Shown here piece after piece: positions 1 through 11,363 of a DNA stretch of 64,000 nucleotides (positions are counted from its first letter, which is position 1; each line of letters begins with the position of its first letter). This DNA comes from CAWAHD01 sp963781785 (lineage in GTDB: Bacteria; Planctomycetota; Planctomycetia; Isosphaerales; Isosphaeraceae), in NCBI GenBank assembly GCA_963781785.1, contig CAWAHD010000001.1, positions 2,170,001 to 2,234,000 of the forward strand. Reading direction: 5' to 3'. The notes beneath the pieces were generated by a model. That model was not told the origin of the DNA. It searched no databases and worked only from the letters and a program-made list of their open reading frames with translations. A program made the position numbers and the translations under genes.

Positions 1-2953
1 GGCTGCCCGGCAATCACGCTGGCTGTCGGGACGGTGGCATCGTCCGCGACAAGGTCGGGAGCGGTCGCGATCGTCTCGAGCGTCAGGTTGGTCGGGTTGA
101 GGACGCTTTGCAGGATCGTCTGGTTGTTCTGAGCCAGACCGTTGACGGTCGCGAAGTTCCCGCTCGAGGCGGCAAACGTGAGCACCTGGAATTGCTGCCC
201 TGCCGACGGCCCGAATCCGTTGACCAGGCTGATGTCCAGCGTACCGCCGAGGTTTGCCGTGGCGCTCACCTGCACCTGGTCGTACTGAGTGCCCGGAGCC
301 GTGCCGCCCAGCGCGACGGACAGGCTGCCGGTCGCTGTCTGCGTAAAGTTGCCCGTCACGCTGAGGGTCCCGAGGGCAGACCCCAGGTCCAGGTTGGCCG
401 CGTTTTTCAGGTCACCCTCGACCGATCCCGGCCCGCTGAAGGTACCCGCCTCGATGTCGACCTGAGCGTGCGGCACGGTCGCCAGTGTTCCCCCCTGGAG
501 GCTGGTGCTGCCCCCGGTCTGGATATAGGACGCGACGGTCAGCGAGCTGTTCGGGCCGAGGCTCAAGGCGCCGGCGCTCGTCAGGCCGGCCGTGTCAAGG
601 ACGTTCGCACCGCCCGTCACCGTGAGCTGCCCCCCGGCGGCGTTTGCAGCCAGTAGCGAAAGGGCGTTTTTGGTCATCGCGTCATCACTGTAGATGTGCG
701 ACTGCGGCCCGCTCAGCAGGATGCTTGCGGCGCTCGTGGTGATCTGGCCGCCGAGGATCTCCAGCGTGCTGTTGCTGGTCGCCTCCCACGTCCCGCCGGT
801 CAGCACGCCGCCGGCGAGGTTGGTGGATTCCTGAACGGTCAGGATGCCTCCGTCGTCGGCGTCAATGGTGCCGTCCATCGTGACCGAGCCGCCGGAGTCG
901 CCTCCCACAAAACCATGGCCGGTGATCGTGATTCCCGAGGCGATCGTGAGGGAGGCGCTGCGCCAAAGAGCAGGAGCCCGTTTCCGTTACCGCCCATGCT
1001 GTCGAGGGAGACGATCGCGGTACCACTCAAGGTCTGGGTGCCGGCGAAAGAAAGGGAGTTCGTGCCGGCGAGCTTGATCGTGCTGCCATTCAGCGTCAAC
1101 CCGTTCGTGATGTTCACGTTAAGACCGCTCCCGAACAGGCTGTCGTCGAGGGTGCCGTCCAGCGTGACGGCATTGAGGGTGCCCCCGTCCTTGACCAGCA
1201 GTTCCGCCGAGCCGCTGGTCGTGACCAAGCCGCCGTTGATCGTGCCGCCATCGAGGTAGATGGTTCCGGTTGCATCGGTCAAGGCCAGAGGGATGTCGTT
1301 GGTCAGGGTCCCGGCGATGCCGACGAAGCCGTGGGTGCCGTCGATCTTGCCCATCGTGGACGTCCGGAAAAATCCTCCCAGCTCCATCGTCGAGTTTGTC
1401 GCCGTGATCAGCCCGGAGTTCGACCAGGAGGTCCCCGTCGCGCCCTCGATACTCAGAGTCCCGCCGGCGTCGGAATCGATCGTCCCCTGGTTGAGCAGGC
1501 TGCCGGTCTGGATGTTGATTGTTCCGCTCGTCCCGTGCACGGTGATTCCCGCGCCCAGGATCAGGTTGCCGAAGATCTGCATATAACCCCCGGGCCCCGC
1601 GAACTGGAACTGCCCGCTCCCGCCGATGGTCTGATCTCCCTGGAAGGAGATCAGAGGCTGGAACGACGCGGCGTCAATCTTGACCACCGTGCCGTTGGCC
1701 AGCGTCAGGCCGCCGGTGACCGTTACGCCCCCGGTGGCCACGAGCAGGTTGCCCGGCTCGGCCTGCCCGGCGACCGTCGCGCCCAGGGTCAGCCCGGCCA
1801 GGCTCCCGCCGTACTCCCCGGTCGCCAGGTCATTGCCGTCCAGGGTCGCCAGGGCGCCGCCCTCGAGCGTCCCATCCTCCAGGTTCCACGAGCCGGTGGC
1901 TGCGTCGAGGATCAGCGTGGCGCCGGTGTTGTTCAGGGTGCCGGTCAGGTTGATGGTGCCGCCGGTTCGGGTATAGCTCCCCAGCCCGGCGGTGCTGAAG
2001 CTGCCCCCCAGGTTGAGCCGGGAGTTGATCACCGCGAGTGTGCCGGCGTTGTTCCAGGCATCCCCGAGCGTCAGGGTGCCACCGTCCGCCTTCAGGGTGC
2101 CGCTGGGGGCGTTGGTCCAGGACGTGCCCGTGCTGCCGCTGACCGTGAGCGTGCCGCCCCCGTCGGAGTCGATCAAGCCCTCGTTGAGCAGGCTGCCGGT
2201 CTGGATGTTGATTGTCCCGTTGGTCCCGTGCACGGTGATTCCTGGTCCCAGCGTCACGTTGCCCAGGACCTTCAGGATCCCGCCTTCCCCGGAGGTCCCG
2301 CCGGAACCGAAGCTGAAGTTGCCGGTCCCGCCGATGCTCTGATCCCCCTGGAAGTCGATTTCGCCGGTGTGGCTGGCGTCGCCGACGGTGGCCTGTGCAC
2401 CGCTCGCGAACGTCAGGCCTCCGGTCACGCGGATCACCGTGCTCGAGACGGACAGAGAGCCGCCCAGGGTGAGCCGGTCCAGGGTCGCTCCGGCGGCGGA
2501 AGCCGTGAGGGTGGTCCCGGCCTGCACGCTGGCCAGGCTGAGAGTGCCGCCCGCGAGGGAGAAGGGGCTGGAATCACTCAAAAGGCCGGCGGTGCTGGTG
2601 CCTCCCGAGAGGTCGATCTCGCCGCCGGAGAGCGTGATCGGGGCGGCGGCGGTCAGGCTATGGATCGTGTCGGTGACGTTTTGGGAGTGGGTGACGATCG
2701 CCCCAGGGTTCAGGGCGTTGATGACGACGTCATCTTGGGGCCCGGGTAGTTGGTCGGTACTCCAGTTGCCGGGAACCTCCCAGTCGCCGCCGGCCGGGGT
2801 CATCCAGATGACCGGGGTCAACAGGCGGCGATCCTCCAACACCTCGATGCCGAGGTGGTAACGCAAAGCCGTCCGGGATCTTCGCCGCAGGGTCTCGGCC
2901 GAGCCGGTCCGAGACCCTCGCTTGCTCAAACCTCGATGCAGAGCGCGTAGCAT
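1..2953 (-). CDS. Surface repeat (adhesin-like) protein with LEDRRLL motif, C-terminus outside window
   Basis: Predicted secreted or surface protein with no recognisable enzyme domain. Near residue 40 there is LEVLEDRRLLT, the LEDRRLL-type N-terminal motif of large planctomycete exported proteins. The rest is low-complexity Gly/Thr/Ser/Leu beta-strand repeats (phrases such as GGTLTL, GSLLN, TVHGT) typical of autotransporter-like or right-handed beta-helix passengers. Two stretches, about 1480-1560 and 2190-2270, are near-duplicates. The frame breaks near 962: upstream it reads through LLLFGAA, downstream the repeats continue one frame over (SLTIASGITITGHG), so one base is missing. I chose ATG 2953 because it is close to the LEDRRLL motif; ATG 2998 is also possible. 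The gene runs off base 1, so its full length is unknown. The function as adhesin is inferred from composition only. Confidence 0.7.
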
Positions 2954-3298
2954 CTCCGTGCTCTCCTCAGCTGACGCCCGCGATCCGAGTGTGGTCACCC
3001 CAGGGCCGCAAGCGCGGGAAATTAAGGGTTGAGTTCAGGCGCCGGCCCAAGCCGGCCGACCGCTCGTGGTTGCTCGAGTGCAAGCTGTCACACGACCACT
3101 TGCTTCTCGACCGGGGCGAATGCCATGGTCGATCTCTAAGAGGGCAATGCCAGAAGGTCCCGATAACCCGACACAGTTCGCGAAAAAAAGCCGAACCGAG
3201 ATGACGGCCGGCCGCGAATGCATTTGCAACCCCGGGCCGCTGTTCTTATAATCGCCCAACACATGTCCCGCTGGTCTTCTTGTTGAGGGCACTTGCCG
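2954..3298. other. Divergent intergenic region upstream of the sigma factor
   Basis: No gene seen. From 3142 onward this is the left part of a duplicated segment that recurs at 10616. It carries a well-formed sigma-70 type promoter listed separately. Confidence 0.6.
3224..3252 (+). promoter_or_regulatory. Sigma-70 type promoter of ECF sigma gene, copy 1
   Basis: TTGCAA at 3224-3229 and a perfect TATAAT at 3247-3252 are separated by 17 bp, the ideal spacing. The start codon lies 46 bp downstream. Both boxes and the spacer length are preserved in the duplicate copy at 10687-10715, which supports function. Confidence 0.65.
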
Positions 3299-3901
3299 GT
3301 GGCGTCGTCGCGCTCCGTCAGCCACTGGATCGGCCAGCTCCGGGCGGGCGACCCGGTCGCCGCCCAGCACCTCTGGGAAGGATACTTCCGGCGGCTGGTG
3401 GGGCTGGCGCGGGGTAAGTTGCAGAGCCTGCCGTGCCGCGCCGCCGACGAGGAGGACGTTGCCTTGAGCGCGTTCGCCAGCTTCTGTCGCGGCGTCGAGG
3501 GCGGCCGCTTCCCGCAACTGGCGGATCGGGATGACCTCTGGCGACTGCTGGTCACGATCACGGCGCGGAAGGCGCTGCACCTGGCACGCGACGAGCGCAG
3601 CCAGAAGCGCGGCGGCGGCTCCGTGCGGGACGAGGCTGCCCTGGGCGGCCGGGACGGCTCAGCCGCCGAGGCCGCCGCGCTTGACGAGTTGCTCGGGCGC
3701 GAGCCCACCCCCGCATTCGCCGCCCAGGTGGCCGAGGAGTGTCAGCGGCTGCTCGACACCCTGCGAGATGCCGACCTGCGCACGATTGCGGTCTGGAAAA
3801 TGGAAGGCTACACCACCGAGGAGATCGCCGCCAAGCTCCGGCGCGCCCCTCGCACCGTCGAGCGGAAGCTCGACTTGATCCGCCGGCGCTGGACCGCGTA
3901 G
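3299..3901 (+). CDS. ECF-type RNA polymerase sigma factor (copy 1)
   Basis: Alternative sigma factor that would redirect RNA polymerase to a regulon. It has 200 residues. The N-terminal half (GDPVAAQHLWEGYFRRLVGLAR) fits sigma region 2 of the planctomycete ECF families. The C-terminal 60 residues (EECQRLLDTLRDADLR, then TTEEIAAKLRRAPRTVERKL) fit the region 4 helix-turn-helix. I chose GTG 3299 over TTG 3293 because the TTG is absent from the duplicate copy while the GTG is kept. The stop is 32 bp before the kinase gene, the usual planctomycete arrangement of an ECF sigma factor followed by a Hanks kinase; signalling between the two is inferred. No anti-sigma gene is visible. Confidence 0.9.
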   Translation: MASSRSVSHWIGQLRAGDPVAAQHLWEGYFRRLVGLARGKLQSLPCRAADEEDVALSAFASFCRGVEGGRFPQLADRDDLWRLLVTITARKALHLARDERSQKRGGGSVRDEAALGGRDGSAAEAAALDELLGREPTPAFAAQVAEECQRLLDTLRDADLRTIAVWKMEGYTTEEIAAKLRRAPRTVERKLDLIRRRWTA

Positions 3902-3933
3902 CGGATTCGTCCGGGGGCCGGGGACAGGGGACC

Positions 3934-6900
3934 ATGGGCCTACTCTCGCGCACACACATCACGGCGCTGCCCCTGACCGAGGCCGAGCGCCTCGATGCGG
4001 TCTGTGATCGCTTCGAGGCCGCCTGCGGGAGTGGCCTGCACCCCCCGATCGGCGATTATCTCGCAGGCGTCGAGGAGCCCGCGCGGGGCGCTGGCCCGCG
4101 AGCTGATCGTACTGGACCTTCACTACCGCCATTGCCGGGCCGAAGTCCCGCAGGTCGCCGACTATGACGCCGTCAATCCGGACCGGGAATCGAATTGGCT
4201 GACTCGCGCAATCGCTGCCTTCACCGAAAGTTCCACGGGGCCCGTGCTGCCGGGGTACGAGATCCTGGGCGAGCTGGGCCGCGGCGGCATGGGCGTCGTC
4301 TACAAGGCCCAGGACCACCGACTGGGGCGGCTGGTGGCCCTCAAGGTCCTGAATGGCCCGCGCAACCGGGACCCCGAGGCCCTGGAGCGCTTTCGCCGCG
4401 AGGCCCGGACCGCCTCGGCCCTGAACCACCCGCATATCTGCACCATTTACGCCCTGGACGAACACCGGGGCCAGCCGTTCCTGGTCATGGAATTCATTGA
4501 AGGGAGCGACCTGGCGGTCAGGATGGGACAGGCTCGACTTTCCTTCCCGGATTCGGCAGAAATGGTCGCCACCATTGCCGACGCGTTGCATTACGCCCAC
4601 ACCCGAGGTCTGGTGCACCGGGACATCAAGCCGGCCAACATCCTGATCGACGCGGCAGGCAGACCCTGTGTGGTCGATTTCGGGCTGGCCCTCAAGGACG
4701 AGGACTTTGGCAAGGGCGGGGGGCTGGCCGGCACGCCGGCCTACATGAGTCCCGAGCAGGCCCGGGGCGAAGGCCACCGCGTGGATGGGCGGTCCGACAT
4801 CTTCAGCTTGGGCGCCGTGTTCTACGAGCTGTTGACCGGCAAGAAGCCGTTCCGGGGAGACTCTTTCCTGGATGTCCTGGAGTCGATCAAAACCACCGAG
4901 CCTCGTCCACCTCGGCAAATCGACGACACAATCTCCAAGGAGCTGGAACGGATCTGCTTGAAGGCGCTATCGAAGCGGGTCCATGATCGCTACACGACGG
5001 CCGGGGACATGGCGGAGGACCTTCGTGTGTTTCTCCAGGCCGCCAGAGACACGGCCTCGCCGGGCGCCCCGACGGTTCCGACGAGTACTCCACCCCGATC
5101 AACGCGGGAATCCGCTCCGCTGGCGGCCACATCCGGGCATTCCGATTCCTGCCATCGGCCGGTCAAGATTGTGCCGCGAGGGCTGAGATCGTTCGACGAG
5201 CATGATGCCGACTTCTTCCTGGAACTCTTGCCCGGCCCTCGGGATCGAGACGGATTGCCGGACAGCATCCAATTCTGGAAGCGGAGGATCGAGCAGATCG
5301 ACCCCGACCGTAGCTTCAAGGTCGGGCTGATCTACGGTCCCTCGGGCTGCGGCAAGTCATCGCTGGTCAAGGCTGGACTTTTGCCCCGGCTCGGCAAGCA
5401 CATTTTGACGGTTTACATCGAGGCGACCCCGGATGAAACGGAAGCCCGACTGCAGAAGGGCTTGCGCAAGGTCTGTCCGGAGCTGCCGCGAGGAATGGGG
5501 CTGGTTGAATCGCTGGCAAGGTTGCGGCGGGGCCGCGTACTGGCACCCGAGCGCAAGGTGCTCTTGGTCCTGGATCAGTTCGAGCAATGGCTGCATGGCA
5601 CGAGGGGTGAAGAGACGACAGAACTGGTCGCCGCGCTGCGGCATTGCGATGGTGAGCATCTTCAAGCAATTGTGCTGGTACGGGATGATTTCTGGCTTGC
5701 CGTCAGCCGCTTCATGCGGGACCTGGAGATCCGATTGCTCGAGGGCGAGAACAGCGCTCTCGTCGACCTCTTTGATCCCCGTCATGGCAAGAAAGTGCTG
5801 ACGGCATTCGGGCGGGCCTACGGGCGCTGCCCGAAAACGCCGGTGATCTTGGCAGCGATCAAGAATCATTTCTGGACCAAGCGATTTCGGGGCTTGCCCA
5901 GGACGGCAAGATCGTCCCGGTCCGATTGGCTCTCTTCGCCGAGATGGTCCGAGGCAAGTCCTGGAATCCAGCCACTCTCAGGAACGTGGGCGGTACCGAG
6001 GGAATTGGTCTGAGCTTCCTCGAAGAAACGTTCAGCGCCACGACCGCCCCTCCCGAGCATCGCATTCACCAGAAAGCGGCCCAGGCGGTCTTGAAAGCTC
6101 TCTTGCCCGCAAGCGGCACCGACATCAAGGGTCAGATGAGATCACGCCCAGAATTGCTCGAAGCTTCGAGGTATGCAAACCGCCCCAGGGACTTCGATGA
6201 CCTGGTGCGTATCCTTGACCTGGAGCTTCGCCTGATCACGCCCACCGACGCCGAAGGGAAGGATGAAAGCGGCAGGATCAAGGATGAACAAGGAAAGACC
6301 AGCGATACAAGAGCGGGGCAGCCGCGCGCCAGTCATCGTTCTGATTCATCCTTCATCCTTCATCCTTCATCCTTCATCCTTTCGTTACTACCAGCTCGCG
6401 CACGATTATCTGGTCCACTCCCTGCGGGAATGGTTGACTCGCAAACAGCGCCAGACGCGTCGAGGAAGGGCCGAACTTCGGCTGGCCGAACGGGCCTCGC
6501 TCTGGAGCTCCAGGCCCGAGAACCGCCATCTTCCGTCTGCCCTGGAATGGGCCAATATCCGGCTCCTGACCAGGAGGCGGAACTGGTCAGAACCGCAAAG
6601 CAAGATGATGAAGCGGGCCGGGCGACGGCACGGCGTACGGATGATGGGATTGATCGTGCTCGTTTCCTTGATCACCTGGGCAGGGATCGAGGGCTATGGC
6701 AACCTGCGGGCCGCGGGCCTTGTGGAGTCGCTCCGTACGGCCGGCACCACCGACGTCCCGGCGGTCATCAACCAGCTCGCCGGCTACCGGCCGTGGGCCG
6801 ACCGTCGTCTCCGGCGGATGCTCCGCGATTCGGAAGAGTCGACCCGCGATCGCCTGCACGCCAGCCTCGCCCTGCTGCCGGTCGATTCCTCGCAGGCCGA

Positions 6901-9900
6901 CTACCTGGGAAAGCGGCTGCTCGGCGTCGCGCCGGCCGAACTGCCCGTGCTCTGCGCGGCCCTGGCGCCCTATCGATCCCGGCTGATCCCGACGCTCTGG
7001 ACGGTGCTCGAGTCGGCGAAGCCGGGTGATGCCGTTTGCTGCAATCCGCCAGCGCACTGGCGACCTACGCCCCGGATGACCCCAAGTGGGAAGCAGAGAG
7101 CGGCAAGGTTGCCCAGACGCTGGTGTCGGTCAATTCCCTCTTGCTCCGGCCCTGGATCGAAGCGCTGCGTCCCGTCCGCGGCAAGCTGACAGCCCCGCTC
7201 GAGACGATCTTCCGGGACAAGAACCGTTCCGAAACCGCCCACTCGCTGGCGACGGACATCCTCACCGACTACGCCAGCGACGACCCCGACCGGCTGGCCG
7301 AGCTGCTCATGGTCTCCGACTCGAAGGCGTATGTGAGCCTCTTCCCGGTTGCCGAGAAGCGGGCCGAGCAGATCTTGCCGGTCTTCCAGGCCGAGCTTGC
7401 CAGGAAAGCCAATGATCTCTGGGACGATCCTCCGCTGAATCCGACCTGGACGAAACCGCACGCAGCCCTCGTGAGCCGGATCGAGTCGGCGGAGGGCCTG
7501 CTGAGCGAGCGGTTCGCTTTTTGCCAGACAATGCCCATGTCCGAGTTCCTCACAGCCGCCGAGGGTCTCCGCGCGGCGGGATACAGGCCCGTGAGGTTCC
7601 GTCCCTACTCCCTCAAGCAGGTGGTGCAGGTAGCGGCGGTCTGGACCCGAGATGGACGGAACTGGCAAATCTCTTCCGGTCTCACTGCCGCAGAGGTCCG
7701 CCAGCAGGCTGGACCGAACGTCGTTGCAACACTCGCGGGGACAGGGAAACCCACGGTCGGGCCCGTGGCGAGGTCAGCAGACCTCGCCACAACAAATACG
7801 GCAAGAGCCGGGACCTTTCTCCCGGTCGACGTCGCCGGATACCAGGCGACCGACAACGATGGTAAGCCCGTCGATCGCTACGCAGCCCTCTGGGTGGAGA
7901 AATCCGGCGAGGACGACGCCCGGTTGTACGTGGGAATGAGCGCTCTTGAGGAGGGTGAAGTTCACGACAGGCTCAAGGACGCGAAGCTCATTCCCCGGGC
8001 CCAGAATGCCATGATCGGGACCGACGGTCGCCCGAGATATTGCGGTGTCTGGGGACGACCCCCGGACGCCATCATCACAGGTGATCGGTTCCGAGATCAC
8101 TTCGAGAGAAACTTCGAGCAGAAGCAGGCAGCGATCTTGGGCGACCAGTTGCTCATCGATCTGGCGGTCAGCGGGGCAGGCACACGTCGACCGACCCGAG
8201 AGCGCGCTCAGGCCGACCGAGAGCGTGCGGAGAACAAGCTCAAGACCAAGCCCGACGATCTCGATGCCCGATCCTCTCGGGCTGTGGCGAACTTCCTGCT
8301 GGGAGAAAACCGGAAGGCGCTCGATGACCTTGAGGTCGTCATCGCGAAATACCCGAAAGCCACGGCCGTCCAACAATACCGGGTCATCACGCTGGCCCGG
8401 CTCGACAAGAAGCAAGACGCCAAGTCTGAACTGGAGAAATTCCAGAAGGGAGACGCCCCCGAGCATTCCAAGCTCTACCTTGCCGCTGTCGTGGCAGCGG
8501 AACTGGGCGAGGGGGCGGACAAGGCATTCGAGGCCATGGAAAGGGCGATCGGCAAGCAACCCCGGGATGCAGAATTGCGCTATGTCGCCGCCCGGGCCTT
8601 TTCCCTGGCGTCCCAAGCCCTGGCCCGATCGGACAAGGCGAAAGGGCGTCAGGTTGCGGACCGATCACTGCGATTGCTCAGGGAGGCCGTCCAGAACGAC
8701 AATGCCGATTTCGGCAAGATGGACGACGAACCCGACCTCGACCCAGTTCGCGAGGACCCAGCGTTCGCCGAAATCGTGAAGGCCGGTCACCCCGACCGCC
8801 GCTATGCTGCTGTCTGGAGCAGCGATGCGAGCTTCGAGGCGACTTCGATCTACGGTCTCGATCCCGCCGTCCACTTGCGGAAATGCCGGGAATTGATCGC
8901 GCAGAGCTATCGCCCAGTATCGTGGTCGGCGAGCCAGACCGCGACCGATGGACCGCTGGTGACCGCCTCGGTCTGGCACCGCCCCACGGTCCAGGAGGAG
9001 GTGAAGGACGGCCTTGCCCAGCGGCAGGCACGGGCGGCGGTGGCCTTGGTGCGCATGGGAAGAGCGGCAGCAGTCTGGCCTCTGCTGCGACACAGTGCCG
9101 ACCCCAGGTTGCGGAGCTTCATCGTCAACTGGCTCAACCCCTTGGGCGCCCTTCCGCAAGCGGTCGCGGCGGAGCTCGACCGGCTGGATTCTTCCGGAGT
9201 TGGCCGCAGGTCTCGCGACCCAGCCCAGGGCACCGACCGCAGGTCTCCTGCCTCCGGAGTGGCCGACTCGGGGAGACCTTCGGTCCCAGGGGGGGCGGCG
9301 ACCCTTCGGGTGCCCGGAGACCCGCGCCCAACAAGGCCCGGAGATCCGCGCCCACCAAATGCGATGGACGCCATCCTGTTTCACCCCGAGACCTCGCAAC
9401 GCCGAGCGTTGATCCTGGCGCTGGGAACGTATGGCACGGAGGGATTATCATCCGGCGAGCGGGAGCCATTGATTGGCAAGCTGCTCGATGTCTACCGCAA
9501 CGACCCCGACAGCGGCATCCACGGGGCGGCGGAATGGGCCCTGCGGCAGTGCGGGCAGCAGGAGAACCTCAAAGGACTGCACGCCGAGTTAATGAAGCTC
9601 AAAGACCGCGGCAACCGGCGCTGGTTCGTGAACAGCCAGGGGCAGACGTTCGCGGTGATCGACGGGCCGGTCGAGTTCCGCATGGGGTCACCGCCGACAG
9701 AGCCGAATCGTAATGTCACCCTGGAAAGGCCACGCCGCCTGCTCATCCCCCGCCGGTTCGCCATCGCCGCCAAGGAGGTCACGATCGAGCAGTGGCAGCG
9801 GTTTGAGCGGACCAACACCCGGCTCGGATTGCCCCCGAGCTTCGTGCACCAGTACAGCCCCGACCCGGACGGTCCCATGATCGGGTTCACCTGGTACCAC

Positions 9901-10452
9901 GCAGCAAACTACTGCAACTGGTTGAGCGAGCAGGAGGGCTTGCCCAAGGGTGAGTGGTGCTACCTCGCCAACGAGGCCGGGGCTTACGCCGAGGGGATGA
10001 CGATTCCCGCCGACGTGCTCGAGCGCTCCGGCTACCGGCTGCCTACCGAGCCGGAATGGGAATTCGCCTGCCGCTCGGGTACGGTGACCAGCCGTTACTT
10101 CGGCCTGTCGATCGAGCTTCTGGGCAAGTATGCCCGGTATCAGGCCAACAGCCGAGAGCACGCCTGGTCGTGCGGGAGCTTGCTGCCGAACGACCTGGGG
10201 TTGTTCGATATGCTGGGGAACGAGTTTGAATGGGTGCAAGATAGCGTGCGACGTCTGATGCCGGAAAGGAGAGGGCTTTCCAGTGATCTAATAAATATAT
10301 CTGAATTTATCAATGGAACGCCCCCTCGTGTGCTTCGGGCCGGGGCGTTCAACAATCCTGCGGCGACCGTCCGCTCGGCCTACCGTTTCGGGAACGCGCC
10401 GTCGTCCCGCAACGCGAGCAGCGGTTTCCGCCTCGCCAGGACTTACCACTGA
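3934..10452 (+). CDS. Giant Hanks-type kinase - STAND NTPase - TPR - formylglycine-enzyme-like fusion (frameshifted)
   Basis: Multidomain signalling protein of about 2,170 residues. Order: Ser/Thr kinase domain (4254-5030: GRGGMGVVYKA, VALKVL, HRDIKPANIL, DFGLA, GTPAYMSPEQ); nSTAND1-like NTPase (about 5180-6400: Walker A GPSGCGKSSLVKAG, Walker B LLVLDQFEQWL); one transmembrane helix (about 6640-6700); TPR/HEAT-like middle; C-terminal FGE-sulfatase/SUMF1 lectin-like domain (about 9650-10449). The frame breaks near 4088 (extra G in a G run), near 5828 (base missing), inside the heptamer repeat at 6345-6379, and near 7030 (C missing from CCC). The homology is otherwise continuous, so the first, second and last are probably sequence errors. 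Start ATG 3934 is 32 bp after the sigma factor. The kinase catalytic residues are all present. The C-terminal 41 residues look like a retroelement-diversified region (listed separately). Confidence 0.8.
6345..6379. repeat. Tandem heptamer TTCATCC x5 inside the kinase gene
   Basis: Five exact units of a 7-bp repeat in the linker of the STAND domain. An upstream partner of opposite sense (about 6258-6292, GGATGAAAGCGG, AAGGATGAA) makes the insert a loose palindrome. The coding frame differs on the two sides. Removing one unit would restore it, so the unit number decides whether the gene is open. Confidence 0.85.
7765..7790. repeat. Perfect palindrome (REP-like) inside coding sequence
   Basis: GTGGCGAGGTC at 7765-7775, loop AGCA, then its exact reverse complement at 7780-7790. 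It lies in frame in the middle part of the kinase gene and looks like a small inserted palindromic element. Confidence 0.75.
9190..9360. repeat. GC-rich palindromic insert inside coding sequence
   Basis: A low-complexity Pro/Arg/Gly-rich insert between a HEAT-like part and the phrase MDAILFHPE. It contains AGGTCTCC (9241-9248) and its inverse GGAGACCT (9272-9279), and repeats of the kind GACCGCAGGTCTC. It keeps the reading frame. Confidence 0.5.
10327..10449 (+). other. DGR-like variable region at the C-terminus of the FGE domain
   Basis: The last 41 codons read RVLRAGAFNNP, VRSAYRFGNAPSSRN, SSGFRLARTYH. This matches the C-type-lectin-fold end of FGE proteins that are targets of diversity-generating retroelements (DGRs). 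Several positions that are Asn (AAC) in the usual pattern are here ACC, TTC, TCC, AGC and AGC, the NNC outcome expected from adenine mutagenesis. No reverse transcriptase or template repeat is in the window, so this is resemblance, not proof. Confidence 0.4.
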
Positions 10453-10761
10453 TCTGCTTTAAATCTTTACTACTTTCATCCGTTGCAGGCCCGCTGTTGC
10501 TCCCGCCGCCGCCCGAGCACAGCCGCGTGGCGGCGAGACGAGTGCAGGTCAATCGAACAACGATGATGCCACCGGCCTTGACGTTCGTCTTGACCTTCTC
10601 GAAGTGGGCAATGGCAGAAGGTCCCGATAACCCGACACGGTTCGCGAAAAAGGCCGGTGCGGGATGACGGCCGGCCGCGAATGCATTTGCAACCCCGGGC
10701 CGCCGTTCTTATAATCGCCCAACACATGTCCCGCTGGGTTTCTTGTTGAGGGCACCTGCCG
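10453..10761. other. Intergenic, second half duplicated from 3142
   Basis: No gene. From 10616 it is the upstream part of the duplicated sigma cassette. The stretch 10453-10615 is unique in the window and I see no template repeat for the preceding variable region in it. Confidence 0.5.
10687..10715 (+). promoter_or_regulatory. Sigma-70 type promoter of ECF sigma gene, copy 2
   Basis: TTGCAA (10687-10692), 17-bp spacer, TATAAT (10710-10715), the same as copy 1 at 3224-3252. Confidence 0.65.
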
Positions 10762-11363
10762 GTGGCGTCATCGCGCTCCGTCACCCACTGGATCGGGCAG
10801 CTCCGGGCGGGCGACCCGGTCGCCGCCCAGCACCTCTGGGAAGGACACTTCCGGCGGCTGGTGGGGCTGGCGCGGGTCAAGTTGCAGAGCCTGCCGTGCC
10901 GCGCCGCCGACGAGGAGGACGTCGCCTTGAGCGCCTTCGCCAGCTTCTGCCGCGGCGTGGAGGGCGGCCGCTTCCCGCAACTGGCGGATCGGCATGACCT
11001 CTGGCGACTGCTGTTCACAATCACGGTGCGCAAGGCGCTGCACCTGGCACGCGACGAGCGCGGCCAGAAGCGCGGCGGCGGTTCGGTGCGCGACGAAGCC
11101 ACCCTGGCCGGCCGGGACGGCTCAGCCGCCGAGGACGCCGCGCTTGACCAGTTGCTGGGCGCGAGCCCGCCCCCGCATTCGCCGCCCAGGTGGCCGAGGA
11201 GTGTCAGCGGCTGCTGGACGGCCTGCGAGATGCCGACCTGCGCACGATTGCGGTCTGGAAAATGGAAGGCCACACCACCGAGGAGATCGCCGCCAAGCTA
11301 GGGCGCGCCCTGCGCACCGTCGAGCGCGAGCTCGACTTGATCCGCCGGCGGTGGACCGCGTAG
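10762..11363 (+). pseudogene. ECF sigma factor, copy 2, frameshifted before region 4
   Basis: Duplicate of the sigma factor at 3299 and over 90 percent alike by eye. It starts at GTG 10762 as MASSRSVTHWIGQLRAGD. At about 11156 one C is missing relative to copy 1 (TTGCTGGGC against TTGCTCGGGC). The frame is lost before region 4, and the helix-turn-helix (TTEEIAAKLGRALRTVEREL) continues in the next frame to a stop at 11363. If the deletion is real, the product lacks promoter -35 recognition; if it is a sequencing error, the gene is a working paralogue. It has no intact kinase partner downstream, unlike copy 1. Confidence 0.75.

Larger units (their letters stand above)
3142..4000 (+). repeat. 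Segmental duplication, copy 1 (promoter + ECF sigma + kinase 5' end)
   Basis: Nearly identical to 10616-11452. It spans the upstream region, the promoter, the whole sigma gene and the first codons of the kinase (LTEAERLDA here, QTEAERLNA in the other copy). The two copies bracket the giant kinase gene as direct repeats. Confidence 0.85.

Noticed and set aside
1331..2749. Long plus-strand ORF (472 codons) opposite the surface protein
   Set aside because: Gly/Ala/Arg/Pro-rich shadow of the minus-strand repeat gene with no domain. The minus strand has the LEDRRLL motif and beta repeats.
10327..10760. Complete diversity-generating retroelement
   Set aside because: No reverse transcriptase, accessory gene or template repeat within the window; only the target-like end is present.
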